Assembly: GCF_014218725.1 (NCBI RefSeq)
Contig: NZ_JABBJE010000002.1
Span: 124,001 to 188,000 of the forward strand
From: Brevundimonas huaxiensis
GTDB lineage: Bacteria > Pseudomonadota > Alphaproteobacteria > Caulobacterales > Caulobacteraceae
Length of the DNA stretch: 64,000 nucleotides
Reading direction: 5' to 3'
Positions 16,291 through 24,963 of the stretch are shown here, in pieces. Position 1 is the first letter of the stretch. Every line of letters begins with the position of its first letter. The translations under genes were made by a program, and so were the position numbers. The notes below the pieces were generated by a model, which saw only the letters and a program-made list of their open reading frames with translations, was not told where the DNA came from and did not search any database.

Positions 16291-17307
16291 ATGACCCAGA
16301 ACACCGCCCAATATGACGTCTGCGCCGTCGGCAACGCCATCGTCGATGTCCTCAGCCCCTGCGACGCCGCCTTCCTGACGGCCCAGGACCTGGCGCCCAA
16401 CTCCATGCAGCTGGTCGACGCCGAACGCAGCGCCGCCCTGTATGACGCCATGGCGCCGGGCGTGGAGGCCTCGGGCGGATCGGCCGGCAACACCGTGGCG
16501 GGCGTCGGCTCGTTCGGCGGCCGCGCGGCCTATATCGGCAAGGTCGCCGACGATACGCTGGGCGAGGTCTTCACCCACGACATCCGCGCCGCCGGCGTTC
16601 ACTTCGACACGCCGGTCCTGACGGGCGGGGCGGATCAGGGTTTCGGCACCGGTCGCTGCCTGATCAATGTGCTGTCGGACGGCGCACGCACCATGGCGAC
16701 CTTCCTGGGCGCCGCAAACCAGCTGTATGCCGACGACATCGACGAGGCCCTGATCGGCGCCAGCGAGATCGTCTATCTGGAAGGCTATCTGTTCGACCCG
16801 GCGCCCGCCCGCGCCGCCTTCGAACGCGCCGCCGCCGCCGCGCACAAGGCCGGCCGCAGGGTGGCCATCACCCTGTCGGACACCTTCGTCGTCGCCCGCT
16901 GGCGCGCCGAACTGCTGGACTTCATCACCCAGTCCGCCGACATCGTCCTGGCTAACGAAGCCGAGCTGGGCGCCCTGTTCGAGACCGAAGACTTCGACGC
17001 CGCCGCCGCAAAACTGGCCGCCATCGTCGAGATCGCCGCCGTGACGCGCGGCGAGCAGGGCTCAGTCGTGATCAAGGGCGAGGACCGCGTCGTCGTCGCC
17101 GCCTATCCGGTCGCCAAAGTCATCGACACCACCGGCGCCGGCGACCAGTACGCCGCCGGCTTCCTGCTGGGCCTCGCGCGCGGCCTGACGCTGGAAGAGG
17201 CCGGCAAGCTGGGCTCTCTGGCCGCCTCTGAAGTCATCGCCCACTGGGGCCCGCGCCCGATGGTGAAGCTGGTCGATCTGGCCGCCGAGCACGGGCTGAA
17301 GCTGTAA
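16291..17307 (+). CDS. PfkB-family kinase, adenosine-kinase-like
   Basis: A 338-residue ribokinase-fold enzyme. It has the glycine-rich substrate motif GGSAGNTVAGVGSFGG (about residues 66-81) and the PfkB signature DTTGAGDQYAAGFLLG (about 279-294) containing the catalytic Asp. The opening YDVCAVGNAIVDVLSP is typical of the alphaproteobacterial adenosine-kinase group, which would phosphorylate adenosine to AMP in purine salvage. Another sugar or nucleoside substrate is possible. It has its own promoter region of about 90 bases opposite the ATP-grasp gene. Confidence 0.85.
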   Translation: MTQNTAQYDVCAVGNAIVDVLSPCDAAFLTAQDLAPNSMQLVDAERSAALYDAMAPGVEASGGSAGNTVAGVGSFGGRAAYIGKVADDTLGEVFTHDIRAAGVHFDTPVLTGGADQGFGTGRCLINVLSDGARTMATFLGAANQLYADDIDEALIGASEIVYLEGYLFDPAPARAAFERAAAAAHKAGRRVAITLSDTFVVARWRAELLDFITQSADIVLANEAELGALFETEDFDAAAAKLAAIVEIAAVTRGEQGSVVIKGEDRVVVAAYPVAKVIDTTGAGDQYAAGFLLGLARGLTLEEAGKLGSLAASEVIAHWGPRPMVKLVDLAAEHGLKL

Positions 17308-17321
17308 TAACCCGGTGTCTC

Positions 17322-17340
17322 CTCCCCACGATGCGGGGAG
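17322..17340. terminator. CTCCCC/GGGGAG hairpin after the sugar kinase
   Basis: A 6-bp perfect stem with a 7-base loop lies between two convergent genes. Its left flank GTCTCCTCCCCA is identical to the left flank of the hairpin at 1490, suggesting a small dispersed repeat doing terminator duty. Confidence 0.45.
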
Positions 17341-17353
17341 CAGGCGTTCGTCT

Positions 17354-18484
17354 TCAGCTTTTCCACCTCAGCGTTACAGGCTGGATCGGATTGACGAACG
17401 GCCGATCCTCGGCGCGGCTCTTGGCCCATTCGCGCTTCAGCTGCTGATACCATTTGGCCTGTTTGTCGGCATCGTCGATCCAGATCAGGGCGGGGTCGTA
17501 GCGCAGGCCCTCGTTCTGCAGGTTCACCATGCCGCCGTCCTGCTTCAGGAAGGCCACCACCCCCATCCGCAGGAAGGGTTTGGCCAGGCCGAACACCCAG
17601 TGGTCGGACCAGAAGATTTGGGTGATGCGCGTCTTGGTGTCGGTAATCGGGGTCAGGCAGGTCAGGGCCAGGACCTGTTTTTCGCCCACCTGAATATGCT
17701 CCCAGCGGAAGCCCGGCAGGCGGAAGGTGATCTCGGTCGCGGGCGCCCCGCCCAGGATCTTGTAGAGGCGGCTGTTCGACGACGGCGCATGGCGCACCAT
17801 GGCCCAGCCGAATTCGGTCGGGGCGAAGGCCTTGGATTTCTCGTGCATCGAATGCTCGGACCGCCACCACCATTGCTGGTGGACGTAGGGGCCGTGGGCG
17901 GGGTCCATCAGGCCGACGACCGCGTGGTCGATATGGCTGTCGAAATCCATCGCCTCGACCAGCTTGGCCTCGCCGCCGACCACGCCGGGGAAGACCGGCG
18001 GCTCATGGTCCGGCTCCATCGGATTGCGGGCGTCCGACGCCATCCAGACGAAGACGATGCCCTGGCTCTCGCGCACCGGATAGGACCGCACGCGGATGCG
18101 GTTCGCCTCGAACGCCTGATCCTCGACCAGCGAAGGAATGGCGGCGCAGACGCCGTCGGGGCGGAAGCGCCAGCCGTGGTAGGGGCATTCGACCGTCTCG
18201 CCCTCTCCGGGCTTCTCCACCAGCTTGCCGGCCGACAGGGGCGCGGCGCGGTGGGGACAGATGTCGCGCATCGCATAGACCTGGCCGGCGCGGGTGCGGC
18301 CGATCAGCACCGGCTCGCCCATGATCTCGTAGCGTTTCAGGCTGGCCGGGGCGACGTCGCGGCCCAGGGCGACGAAATACCAGGCGTCGGTGACGAACCC
18401 CTTGCCGAACGGCTGCGCGCCGGCTTTTGAAGGGGCGGGTTCGACCTGGGGGGACTGGACGGGAGCGGCGTCGGCGGGCTTCAT
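17354..18484 (-). CDS. Rieske 2Fe-2S aromatic-ring-hydroxylating oxygenase-type protein
   Basis: The 376-residue protein carries a Rieske cluster motif, CPHR near residue 75 and CPYHGW near 95-100. The C-terminal oxygenase domain has the probable mononuclear-iron ligands in SHIDHAVVGLMDPAHGPYVH (about 178-197). Such proteins are the terminal oxygenase of vanillate-demethylase-like systems and need a separate reductase, which is not encoded nearby. The first 25 residues are Pro/Ala-rich. The substrate is unknown. It is divergent from a secreted hydrolase gene. Confidence 0.85.
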   Translation of the reverse strand: MKPADAAPVQSPQVEPAPSKAGAQPFGKGFVTDAWYFVALGRDVAPASLKRYEIMGEPVLIGRTRAGQVYAMRDICPHRAAPLSAGKLVEKPGEGETVECPYHGWRFRPDGVCAAIPSLVEDQAFEANRIRVRSYPVRESQGIVFVWMASDARNPMEPDHEPPVFPGVVGGEAKLVEAMDFDSHIDHAVVGLMDPAHGPYVHQQWWWRSEHSMHEKSKAFAPTEFGWAMVRHAPSSNSRLYKILGGAPATEITFRLPGFRWEHIQVGEKQVLALTCLTPITDTKTRITQIFWSDHWVFGLAKPFLRMGVVAFLKQDGGMVNLQNEGLRYDPALIWIDDADKQAKWYQQLKREWAKSRAEDRPFVNPIQPVTLRWKS

Positions 18485-18513
18485 GCCGACTGTCTAACAG
18501 AGCCGCGCGGCGC

Positions 18514-18534
18514 CTGTCTCATGTCGTCTGACAG
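18514..18534. promoter_or_regulatory. CTGTC-N11-GACAG inverted repeat in a divergent promoter
   Basis: CTGTC (18514-18518) and GACAG (18530-18534) form a perfect short inverted repeat between the Rieske gene and the secreted hydrolase gene. It could be an operator, but short repeats of this size arise by chance. Confidence 0.25.
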
Positions 18535-18592
18535 AGAACTTTACATATCAAAGTCGGCGGGGCATAAGCGGGCGTCAAAGGGGAGTTTGATC

Positions 18593-19576
18593 ATGACCAT
18601 CGTATCCATTCTGAACCGCACCGTCGGCGCCGCAGCGGCCGCCGCCCTGCTGTGCGTCGCACCGGCCGCCCTGGCGCAGGACGGGCATGGCGCCCACGCG
18701 GAGGCGGGTCACGCCCACGGCCATCAGCACGCCGATTTCCAGTCCGACCGCATCCACGTTCGCGTCGATGGCGATATGGATGGTCGTGACATCATCCTGA
18801 TCCCCGGGCTCAGCTCGTCGCCCGAGGTCTGGCAGGGGACGGTGGATCATCTGACGGCGCAGGACGGCGTGGGTTGGCGCGTGCACCGCATTCATGTGCA
18901 GGGGTTCGCCGGCGCGCCGGCCGAGGGCAATGCGCAGGGCGCGACGCCGTCGCCCGTCGCTGCGCCTGTCGCCGAAGAGATCGCCCGCTATATCCGCGAA
19001 AGGGGCCTGACCAAGCCTGTCGTCGTCGGCCATTCGATGGGCGGGACCATCGGCATGATGCTGGCCGCGCGCCATCCCGATGCGGTCGGCAAGCTGATGG
19101 TCGTGGACATGATCCCCTTCATGGGCGCGATGTTCGCTGCGCCGGGCGCCTCGGCCGAAAGCGTGACCCCGGTTGCGGACCAGATCTGGGCCGCCCAGGC
19201 CAACAGCCCGCGCGAGGCCTATGTCGCCCAGGCGACCACCAGCATCAACGGCATGATCAACACCGAAAGCCGTCGCGCCGAGGCGTTGGAAGACATGCGC
19301 GAAAGCGACCAGAAGGTCTCGGCCGCCGCCTTCCGCGAACTGATCACGACGGACCTGCGTCCCGAACTGTCCAAGATCACCGCACCGACCGAGGTGGTGT
19401 ACGCCAAGTTCAACGATCCGCGCATGACGCCCCAGATCACCGACAGCATCTATCAGATGTCCTATGCCGGCCTGCCGGGCGTGACGCTGAAACGGATCGA
19501 CGACAGCGCTCACTTCATCATGTTCGACCAGCCCCAGGCCTTCTACGCCGACCTGGATGCCTTCGTGGCGAAATAG
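18593..19576 (+). CDS. Secreted alpha/beta-hydrolase
   Basis: A 327-residue protein with a signal peptide (about 1-28, ending ALA-QD) followed by a His-rich segment GHGAHAEAGHAHGHQH. The hydrolase core has the nucleophile elbow GHSMGG (Ser about residue 148), an Asp in the segment after TEVVYAKFNDPRM, and the catalytic His in DDSAHFIMF (about 306). The His-rich mature N terminus could bind metal, which is unusual for this fold. I chose the ATG at 18593 because it follows GGGGAG and opens directly into the signal peptide. The substrate is unknown. A methyltransferase gene follows 6 bases later. Confidence 0.82.
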   Translation: MTIVSILNRTVGAAAAAALLCVAPAALAQDGHGAHAEAGHAHGHQHADFQSDRIHVRVDGDMDGRDIILIPGLSSSPEVWQGTVDHLTAQDGVGWRVHRIHVQGFAGAPAEGNAQGATPSPVAAPVAEEIARYIRERGLTKPVVVGHSMGGTIGMMLAARHPDAVGKLMVVDMIPFMGAMFAAPGASAESVTPVADQIWAAQANSPREAYVAQATTSINGMINTESRRAEALEDMRESDQKVSAAAFRELITTDLRPELSKITAPTEVVYAKFNDPRMTPQITDSIYQMSYAGLPGVTLKRIDDSAHFIMFDQPQAFYADLDAFVAK

Positions 19577-19582
19577 GCCGTC

Positions 19583-20206
19583 GTGACCCACCCGTCCGCG
19601 AAACGGATCGTCGGCCTTTATCGGGACAAGGCCGACGACTGGGTCCGGGATCGGGGCGCGACCCTTTATTCCGGCGACGGCGGGGTGGACGAAGCGGTCT
19701 GGCTGGATCGGTTCGTTGCGGACTTGCCTGCAGGCGCATCTATTCTGGACGTCGGCTGCGGTTCGGGCTGGCCGATTGAGGCCGCCCTGCTGGAGCGGGG
19801 ACATCAGGTGACGGGCATGGATGCGTCGCCGGGCCTGATCGCCCATGCTCAGGCGACGCTGCCGACGGGCGTGTGGTCGGTCGCGGATATGCGCGCTGAA
19901 TTTCCGGCGGGTCCGTTTGACGGCGTTCTGGCCTGGCACAGTCTGTTTCATCTCAGCCCCGACGATCAGAGCAGGGTGCTGCCGGCGCTGGCCGCGTGCG
20001 TCGCCGAGGGCGGGCGGCTGATGTTCACCTCTGGTCAGGCGCACGGCGAGACCATCGGACAGTGGCGGGGCGAGCCGCTCTATCACGCCAGTCTGGACCC
20101 GGAGGCCTATCGCGCCCTGCTGGCCGACGCCGGATTGCGCGTGGAATATGATGGGGCAAAAAGCGGCGTGTGGCTGGCCCGCCGCGCCTTTCTTTCGGCG
20201 AAATAG
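19583..20206 (+). CDS. Class I SAM-dependent methyltransferase
   Basis: A 207-residue Rossmann-fold methyltransferase. Motif I is ILDVGCGSGWP (about 53-63), the acidic residue after GMDA (about 79) binds the SAM ribose, and LAWHSLFHLSPDD forms the post-I region. There is no targeting signal. The GTG start at 19583 lies 6 bases after the hydrolase stop, so the two are probably one transcript. The substrate is unknown; small-molecule methylation is most likely. Confidence 0.8.
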   Translation: MTHPSAKRIVGLYRDKADDWVRDRGATLYSGDGGVDEAVWLDRFVADLPAGASILDVGCGSGWPIEAALLERGHQVTGMDASPGLIAHAQATLPTGVWSVADMRAEFPAGPFDGVLAWHSLFHLSPDDQSRVLPALAACVAEGGRLMFTSGQAHGETIGQWRGEPLYHASLDPEAYRALLADAGLRVEYDGAKSGVWLARRAFLSAK

Positions 20207-20312
20207 CCGCTCACGATCCCGTGAAGTCGGCGGCACCGTTTCGGCGCGCGTTCATACGCGATACACAGCCGATGAACGAAAACTCGCCCAGCGCGGCATC
20301 TGAAGGACGGAC

Positions 20313-22406
20313 ATGGCGGGACCGGTGAATGCGGGCGGACCACAGGCGCAGGGCAAGCCCCGCCGGTCGGCCTTGGGAAGGTTGTTCTACTGGAGCGCCG
20401 TGCTGGCGGTCTGGGGGCTGATCTTCCTGGTCGTCTTCTTCGCCGTCTTTGCGCGCGGCCTGCCGGACACCTCCAGCCTGTACCAGGTCGATCGCCAGCC
20501 CTCGATCACCTATCTGGATCGCAATGGGGCGCTGATCGCGACCCGGGGCACCCAGATGGCGCCGCCCGCCGATCTGGACGCGCTGCCGGACTATGTGCCG
20601 GCCGCCTTCATCGCCATCGAGGACCGGCGCTTCTATCACCACCCCGGCTTCGACCCCATCGGCATGATGCGGGCGATGGCGACCAACGTCCGCGCCGGGC
20701 GGGTGGTGCAGGGCGGCTCGACCCTGACGCAACAGCTGGCCAAGAACCTGTTCCTGACGCCCGACCAGAACATGCGCCGAAAGGTGCAGGAACTGATGCT
20801 GGCCGTCTGGCTGGAGATGAAATTCTCCAAGAAGGAGATCCTGGCCCTGTATCTGAACCGGGTCTATTTCGGCGCCGGGGCCTATGGGATCGAGGCGGCG
20901 TCGCAGCGCTATTTCGACAAGTCGGCCAAGAACCTGACGGTCGGAGAGGCCGCGCTGCTGGCCGGCCTGCTGAAGGCGCCCTCGCGCTATTCGCCGGTGT
21001 CCGAGAGCGAACGCGCAGCCGCCCGCGCCACCGTCGTGCTGAACGAGATGGAAGAGGCCGGCGTCATCACCGCGGCCCAGCGCGAACAGGCCGTGACCCA
21101 GCCGGTCATCGTCTCGCGCACCCTGGCGACCCAGCACGCCCAGTATTTCATCGACTGGCTGGACAAGTCGATCCGCAGCCTGGTCGGCGAGCCGACCGAG
21201 GACATGGTGGTCGAGACGACTCTGGACCTGACGCTGCAGACGGCGGCCGAGCGGTCGGTGCGCCGCATCCTGGACCGCGACGCCGGCAAGGGCGTGCAGC
21301 AGGCGGCCCTGGTCGCGCTGGACGGCGACGGCCGGGTGCGCGCCATGATCGGCGGCTCCTCTTATGCCGACAGCCAGTTCAACCGCGCCGTCGACGCCAG
21401 GCGCCAGGCGGGCTCGGCCTTCAAGCCGTTCGTCTATCTGGCGGCGGTCGAGGCCGGCTATACGCCCCAGACCCCGGTGGTCGATCAGCCGATCACCATC
21501 GGCAACTGGTCGCCTCGCAACTATTCCGGCACCTTCAGCGGAAACATGACCCTGGCCCAGGCCGTGGCCCAGTCGACCAATACGGTCGCGGCCTATGTCG
21601 CCGATCAGGTCGGGCGCGACAGCGTGGCGCGCGCCGCGCGGCGTCTGGGCATAGAAAGCCGCATCGGGCTGGAGCCGGCGATGGCGCTGGGCGCGGTCGA
21701 GGTCTCGCCGATCGAGATGGCCACCGCCTATGACGCCTTCGCCAACGGCGGGCGCCGCGTCGACGCCTATGGCATCAGCCGCATCCGCACGCCCCAGGGC
21801 CGCGTCATCTATCAGCGCCAGTCGGGCCAGAGCGGCCAGGCGATCAACAATCCGTCGCTGTACTACATGAACCAGATGCTGCGCGGCGTGGTGACCAGCG
21901 GCTCGGGTCGGTCGGCTGCGATCTCGGGCCGCGACCTGGCCGGCAAGACCGGCACGACCTCGGATTACAAGGACGCCTGGTTCGTCGGCTATACCGGCGG
22001 CTTCGTCACCGCCGTCTGGGTGGGCAAGGACGACAACACCGCCATGCGCGGCGTGACCGGCGGCTCGTCGCCGGCCGCCATCTGGAAGGGCTTCATGGAG
22101 GCGGCCTTGCCGCGCCTGGACGCCCCCGCCATCCCCAATGGTCCGCCCATGCCCGAGGGCTGGGTCGCGCCCGATCCGGTCGGCGATCTGATGAGCGGCC
22201 TGGATCAGAACGGCCTGCCCATCGAACCCGTCGATCCCCTGGCCGGCGAACCCTATGTCCCGGACGAACAGGCGCCGATGCAGCCGCCGTCGCCCCAGCC
22301 GTCCAGCCCGGCGTCACCCAAGGGCAGCTATCGCGATGCGCCGAACCCGCAGCAGCCCGAAGGCCGTCCGGCGCCGGAGCGAAAGGGCGACGCCCTGTTC
22401 TTCTGA
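20313..22406 (+). CDS. Bifunctional penicillin-binding protein (PBP1A/PbpC-like)
   Basis: Polymerises and cross-links peptidoglycan. The 697-residue protein has one N-terminal membrane anchor (about 25-48). The GT51 glycosyltransferase domain shows EDRRFYHHPGFD (catalytic Glu about 109), GGSTLTQQLAKN and a second catalytic Glu region. The transpeptidase domain has SAFK (active Ser about 368), STN (about 425) and KTGTT (about 549). The last 70 residues are Pro-rich. Caulobacter has several PBP1A paralogues and I cannot say which one this matches. A strong hairpin terminator follows. Confidence 0.93.
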   Translation: MAGPVNAGGPQAQGKPRRSALGRLFYWSAVLAVWGLIFLVVFFAVFARGLPDTSSLYQVDRQPSITYLDRNGALIATRGTQMAPPADLDALPDYVPAAFIAIEDRRFYHHPGFDPIGMMRAMATNVRAGRVVQGGSTLTQQLAKNLFLTPDQNMRRKVQELMLAVWLEMKFSKKEILALYLNRVYFGAGAYGIEAASQRYFDKSAKNLTVGEAALLAGLLKAPSRYSPVSESERAAARATVVLNEMEEAGVITAAQREQAVTQPVIVSRTLATQHAQYFIDWLDKSIRSLVGEPTEDMVVETTLDLTLQTAAERSVRRILDRDAGKGVQQAALVALDGDGRVRAMIGGSSYADSQFNRAVDARRQAGSAFKPFVYLAAVEAGYTPQTPVVDQPITIGNWSPRNYSGTFSGNMTLAQAVAQSTNTVAAYVADQVGRDSVARAARRLGIESRIGLEPAMALGAVEVSPIEMATAYDAFANGGRRVDAYGISRIRTPQGRVIYQRQSGQSGQAINNPSLYYMNQMLRGVVTSGSGRSAAISGRDLAGKTGTTSDYKDAWFVGYTGGFVTAVWVGKDDNTAMRGVTGGSSPAAIWKGFMEAALPRLDAPAIPNGPPMPEGWVAPDPVGDLMSGLDQNGLPIEPVDPLAGEPYVPDEQAPMQPPSPQPSSPASPKGSYRDAPNPQQPEGRPAPERKGDALFF

Positions 22407-22430
22407 TCGCGACGCCAACGGCGCGTAAAA

Positions 22431-22462
22431 AAAGGGAGGCGACCCGGCGGTCGCCTCCCTTT
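22431..22462. terminator. Bidirectional rho-independent terminator
   Basis: A perfect 14-bp stem (AAAGGGAGGCGACC with its complement, 4-base loop) lies between the convergent penicillin-binding protein and LprI-like genes. The A-run at 22427-22433 supplies a U-tract for the minus-strand gene, and CTTT-G-CATTT does so weakly for the plus strand. Confidence 0.9.
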
Positions 22463-22478
22463 GCATTTCAGGCCTGGG

Positions 22479-22856
22479 TCAGCGGGGGCAGGACAGATCG
22501 CCTTCCTGACATTGGCTGAGGGTCCGCAACTGGCGTGTCCGCTCCGTCGTCAGACGCGCCAGGCAGGTCGAATGCACCATCGGATAGGCGGAACCGCCCT
22601 GAACGCCGGACGCCTCGAACCGGCATTGCTGATCGCGGAAGCTGATCCAGGTGCGTTGGGCGGTGCGCAGCAGGGTGCGGCTTGCGGGCGACAGCCTTCC
22701 CATCGTCATCGTGTACTGGCTGTTCAGCGCCCGATCGGCGCGCTGCAGTTCCTGGGCGGCGTTGGCGTTCATCGTAGCCTGCGACTGGGCGCTGGCGGAC
22801 GAAGCGGCGGCAGCGGCGAGGCCGAGCGCGATCGACAGGGTGATCATCGTTTTCAT
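22479..22856 (-). CDS. LprI/DUF1311-family secreted protein
   Basis: A 125-residue protein with a cleavable signal peptide (about 1-23, ending ASA-QS). The mature part has the DUF1311 pattern QELQRADRALNSQYTMTMGRL, then RTAQRTWISFRDQQCRFEA, with four cysteines likely in disulfides. Mycobacterial LprI of this family inhibits lysozyme. Lying beside a peptidoglycan synthase it may protect the wall, but that is inference from family and location. Confidence 0.8.
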   Translation of the reverse strand: MKTMITLSIALGLAAAAASSASAQSQATMNANAAQELQRADRALNSQYTMTMGRLSPASRTLLRTAQRTWISFRDQQCRFEASGVQGGSAYPMVHSTCLARLTTERTRQLRTLSQCQEGDLSCPR

Positions 22857-22914
22857 GGGGCGTTCCTGAGTGGACGGGCCATGGTGAAACGCGCCCGGCC
22901 GCCAGGGTTTCCGC

Positions 22915-23637
22915 CTAGCGTCCCACGGCGTGCAGCGCCCCGCCGTAATCCTTTAGCCATTTGCGCCAGGGCTTGTGATCCCCGACCAGAAGTTCGACCA
23001 CGGACCAGTAGGCCGGGCTGTGGTCGGCGTGGACCAGGTGGGCGACCTCGTGGGCGGCGAGGTAGTCGATGACCGGGGGCGGGGCCATGATGACGCGCCA
23101 GGAGTAGCGGATGGTGCGGTTGTGCGGGCTGCACGAGCCCCAGCGCGACCGGGTGTCGGCGATGCCCATCTTGACCGGGCCCTGGCCCAGCGCACGCAGA
23201 TGGTGGTCGGTGCGTTCCAGAAGCGTATCGCGCGCCTCGCGCTTCAGCAGGTTCTCGACGCGGCGGGCGTATGCCTCCCCTTCGCCGCCCGAGCGGATGA
23301 TCGTCGCGTCCTCGACCAGGCGTGCGGCGCCCGCGCCGGGCACGGCCTCAAGCCGCACGGGCCTGCCGCGCAGGGAGATGACCTGGCCCGGTTCCAGCGG
23401 GCGGCTCTTGGGGCGGACGGCCAGGCGTTCGCTGATCCAGACGGCCTTGGATCGGGCGAAGGCGACGGCTTGGCTCAGGCCGCGCTCGGTCGGGGCGATG
23501 ACCACGGCCTCGCCGGCGCGCGCGTCGATCCGCACCGACAGACGCCGGGCGCGCGGATTGACCGACAGTCTTAGAACGGGACCAGATCCGGCCCCGCTTT
23601 CGTCAAGCGGCAGCCGCTGACCGTTGCGGTACGCCAC
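22915..23637 (-). CDS. YgjP/SprT-like zinc metallopeptidase (DUF45)
   Basis: A 240-residue M48-superfamily protein. The zinc motif HEVAHLVHADHSPAYW (about 191-206) gives HExxH plus a third His. The upstream segment RWGSCSPHNRTIRYSWRV is the hallmark of YgjP/DUF45 proteins. The physiological substrate is unknown. The frame is open well upstream, but that part is the PHA depolymerase gene in another frame. The GTG at 23637 (VAYRNGQRL), overlapping the depolymerase end by 35 bases, is the most plausible start. Confidence 0.82.
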   Translation of the reverse strand: MAYRNGQRLPLDESGAGSGPVLRLSVNPRARRLSVRIDARAGEAVVIAPTERGLSQAVAFARSKAVWISERLAVRPKSRPLEPGQVISLRGRPVRLEAVPGAGAARLVEDATIIRSGGEGEAYARRVENLLKREARDTLLERTDHHLRALGQGPVKMGIADTRSRWGSCSPHNRTIRYSWRVIMAPPPVIDYLAAHEVAHLVHADHSPAYWSVVELLVGDHKPWRKWLKDYGGALHAVGR

Positions 23638-24883
23638 CGGCGGCCTCGTTCTTAGCGATGAAATCGCGCACGCGGGGATAGATCTCGTCACGGAAGCGAC
23701 GGCCGTTGAACACGCCGTAATGGCCCACGCCCGGCTGGACGTAGAGGACGCGGCGATCCTCGGGGATGTTGGGGCACAGGCCATGCGCGGCCTGGGTCTG
23801 TCCAACGCCGGAGATGTCGTCCTTCTCGCCCTCGACGGTCATCAGGCCGATGTCGGTGATCCTGGACAGATCGACCTTGCGCCCGCGATGTTCCAGCAGG
23901 CCCCGCGCAAGCAGGTGCTGCTGGAAGACGATGTCGATGGTCTGAAGATAGAACTCTTCGGTCAGGTCCAGCACCGACAGATATTCGTCGTAGAATTCCT
24001 CGTGCTTCTCGACCTCGTCGCCGTCGCCGGCGATCAGGCTGGTGAAATAGTTCCAGTGGGCGTCGCGGTGGCGATCCTCGTTCATCGACATGAAGCTGTA
24101 GAGCTGGACGAAGCCCGGATAGACGCGCCGTCCGAAGCCCGCATAGGGCAGTGGCACCGTGTGGATCATGTTCGACTTGAACCAGGTGAAGGGCTTTTCC
24201 TCGGCCAGCTGGTTCGTCACGGTCGGCGACAGGCGCGCGTCGATGGGCGACCCCATGAAGGTCATCGACAGGGGGCGGTTTTCGTCCTCGTCCTCGGCCA
24301 TGATCGCGCCGGCGGCCAGAACGGGCGGGCCGGGCTGGCACACGCCGACGACGTGGGCGCGACCGCCGATCTCGGCCAGCATCAGGCGGACGTGGTCGAT
24401 GTAGTCGAAGAAGTCGAACCGGCCCTCAAGCATCGGCACCTGGCGGGCGTTGACCCAGTCGGTGACATAGACGTCGTGGTCCTGAAGGAAGGCCTCGACC
24501 GTGCCGCGCAGCAGGGTGGCGTAGTGGCCCGACAGCGGGGCCACGATCAGGACGGCCGGGCCGGAGGCGGGCTTCTTGGCGCGCTTCAGATCGCCGATGT
24601 TGCGGGCGAAGCGAACCAGGCGGCACCACGGGCTCTGCCAGATCACCTGTTCGGTGGTGCGCACCGGCTTGCCGCCGATGTCGATGGTTTCCAGCTTCCA
24701 GGCCGGCTTGCCGTAGCGCCGCGTCACGCTCTCGAACAGTTCGGCCGAGGCGTAGGCCGTGCGGCCGATGGCGGTGTCGGCCGCCGGGTTGAAAGGCGAG
24801 GTCCAGAAGCTGCGGGCCAGTTGCGCGCCGACCCGAAACGGCAGGGCCGACTGGTAGGCGAGTTCATGAAAGGCGTAGAGCAT
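23603..24883 (-). CDS. phaZ: Intracellular polyhydroxyalkanoate depolymerase
   Basis: Mobilises stored PHB/PHA. The 426-residue protein starts MLYAFHELAYQSALPFR, typical of PhaZ1-type enzymes. It carries the variant lipase box VCQPGPP with Cys as nucleophile (about residue 180), as in the Cupriavidus enzyme. A catalytic Asp probably lies in the region near GEKDDISG and the His in PGVGHYGVFNGRRF. I chose the ATG at 24883; earlier in-frame ATGs give a poor N terminus. The phasin-like gene at 6.3 kb suggests granule metabolism. The metallopeptidase gene overlaps its 3' end. Confidence 0.92.
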   Translation of the reverse strand: MLYAFHELAYQSALPFRVGAQLARSFWTSPFNPAADTAIGRTAYASAELFESVTRRYGKPAWKLETIDIGGKPVRTTEQVIWQSPWCRLVRFARNIGDLKRAKKPASGPAVLIVAPLSGHYATLLRGTVEAFLQDHDVYVTDWVNARQVPMLEGRFDFFDYIDHVRLMLAEIGGRAHVVGVCQPGPPVLAAGAIMAEDEDENRPLSMTFMGSPIDARLSPTVTNQLAEEKPFTWFKSNMIHTVPLPYAGFGRRVYPGFVQLYSFMSMNEDRHRDAHWNYFTSLIAGDGDEVEKHEEFYDEYLSVLDLTEEFYLQTIDIVFQQHLLARGLLEHRGRKVDLSRITDIGLMTVEGEKDDISGVGQTQAAHGLCPNIPEDRRVLYVQPGVGHYGVFNGRRFRDEIYPRVRDFIAKNEAAGGVPQRSAAAA

Positions 24884-24963
24884 GACGATCCGATACGGCC
24901 GAGCGCCGTTTGTGCAGGGCAACATATAATGCATCACCCTGCAAAAGGATTATGGGGTCGCCG

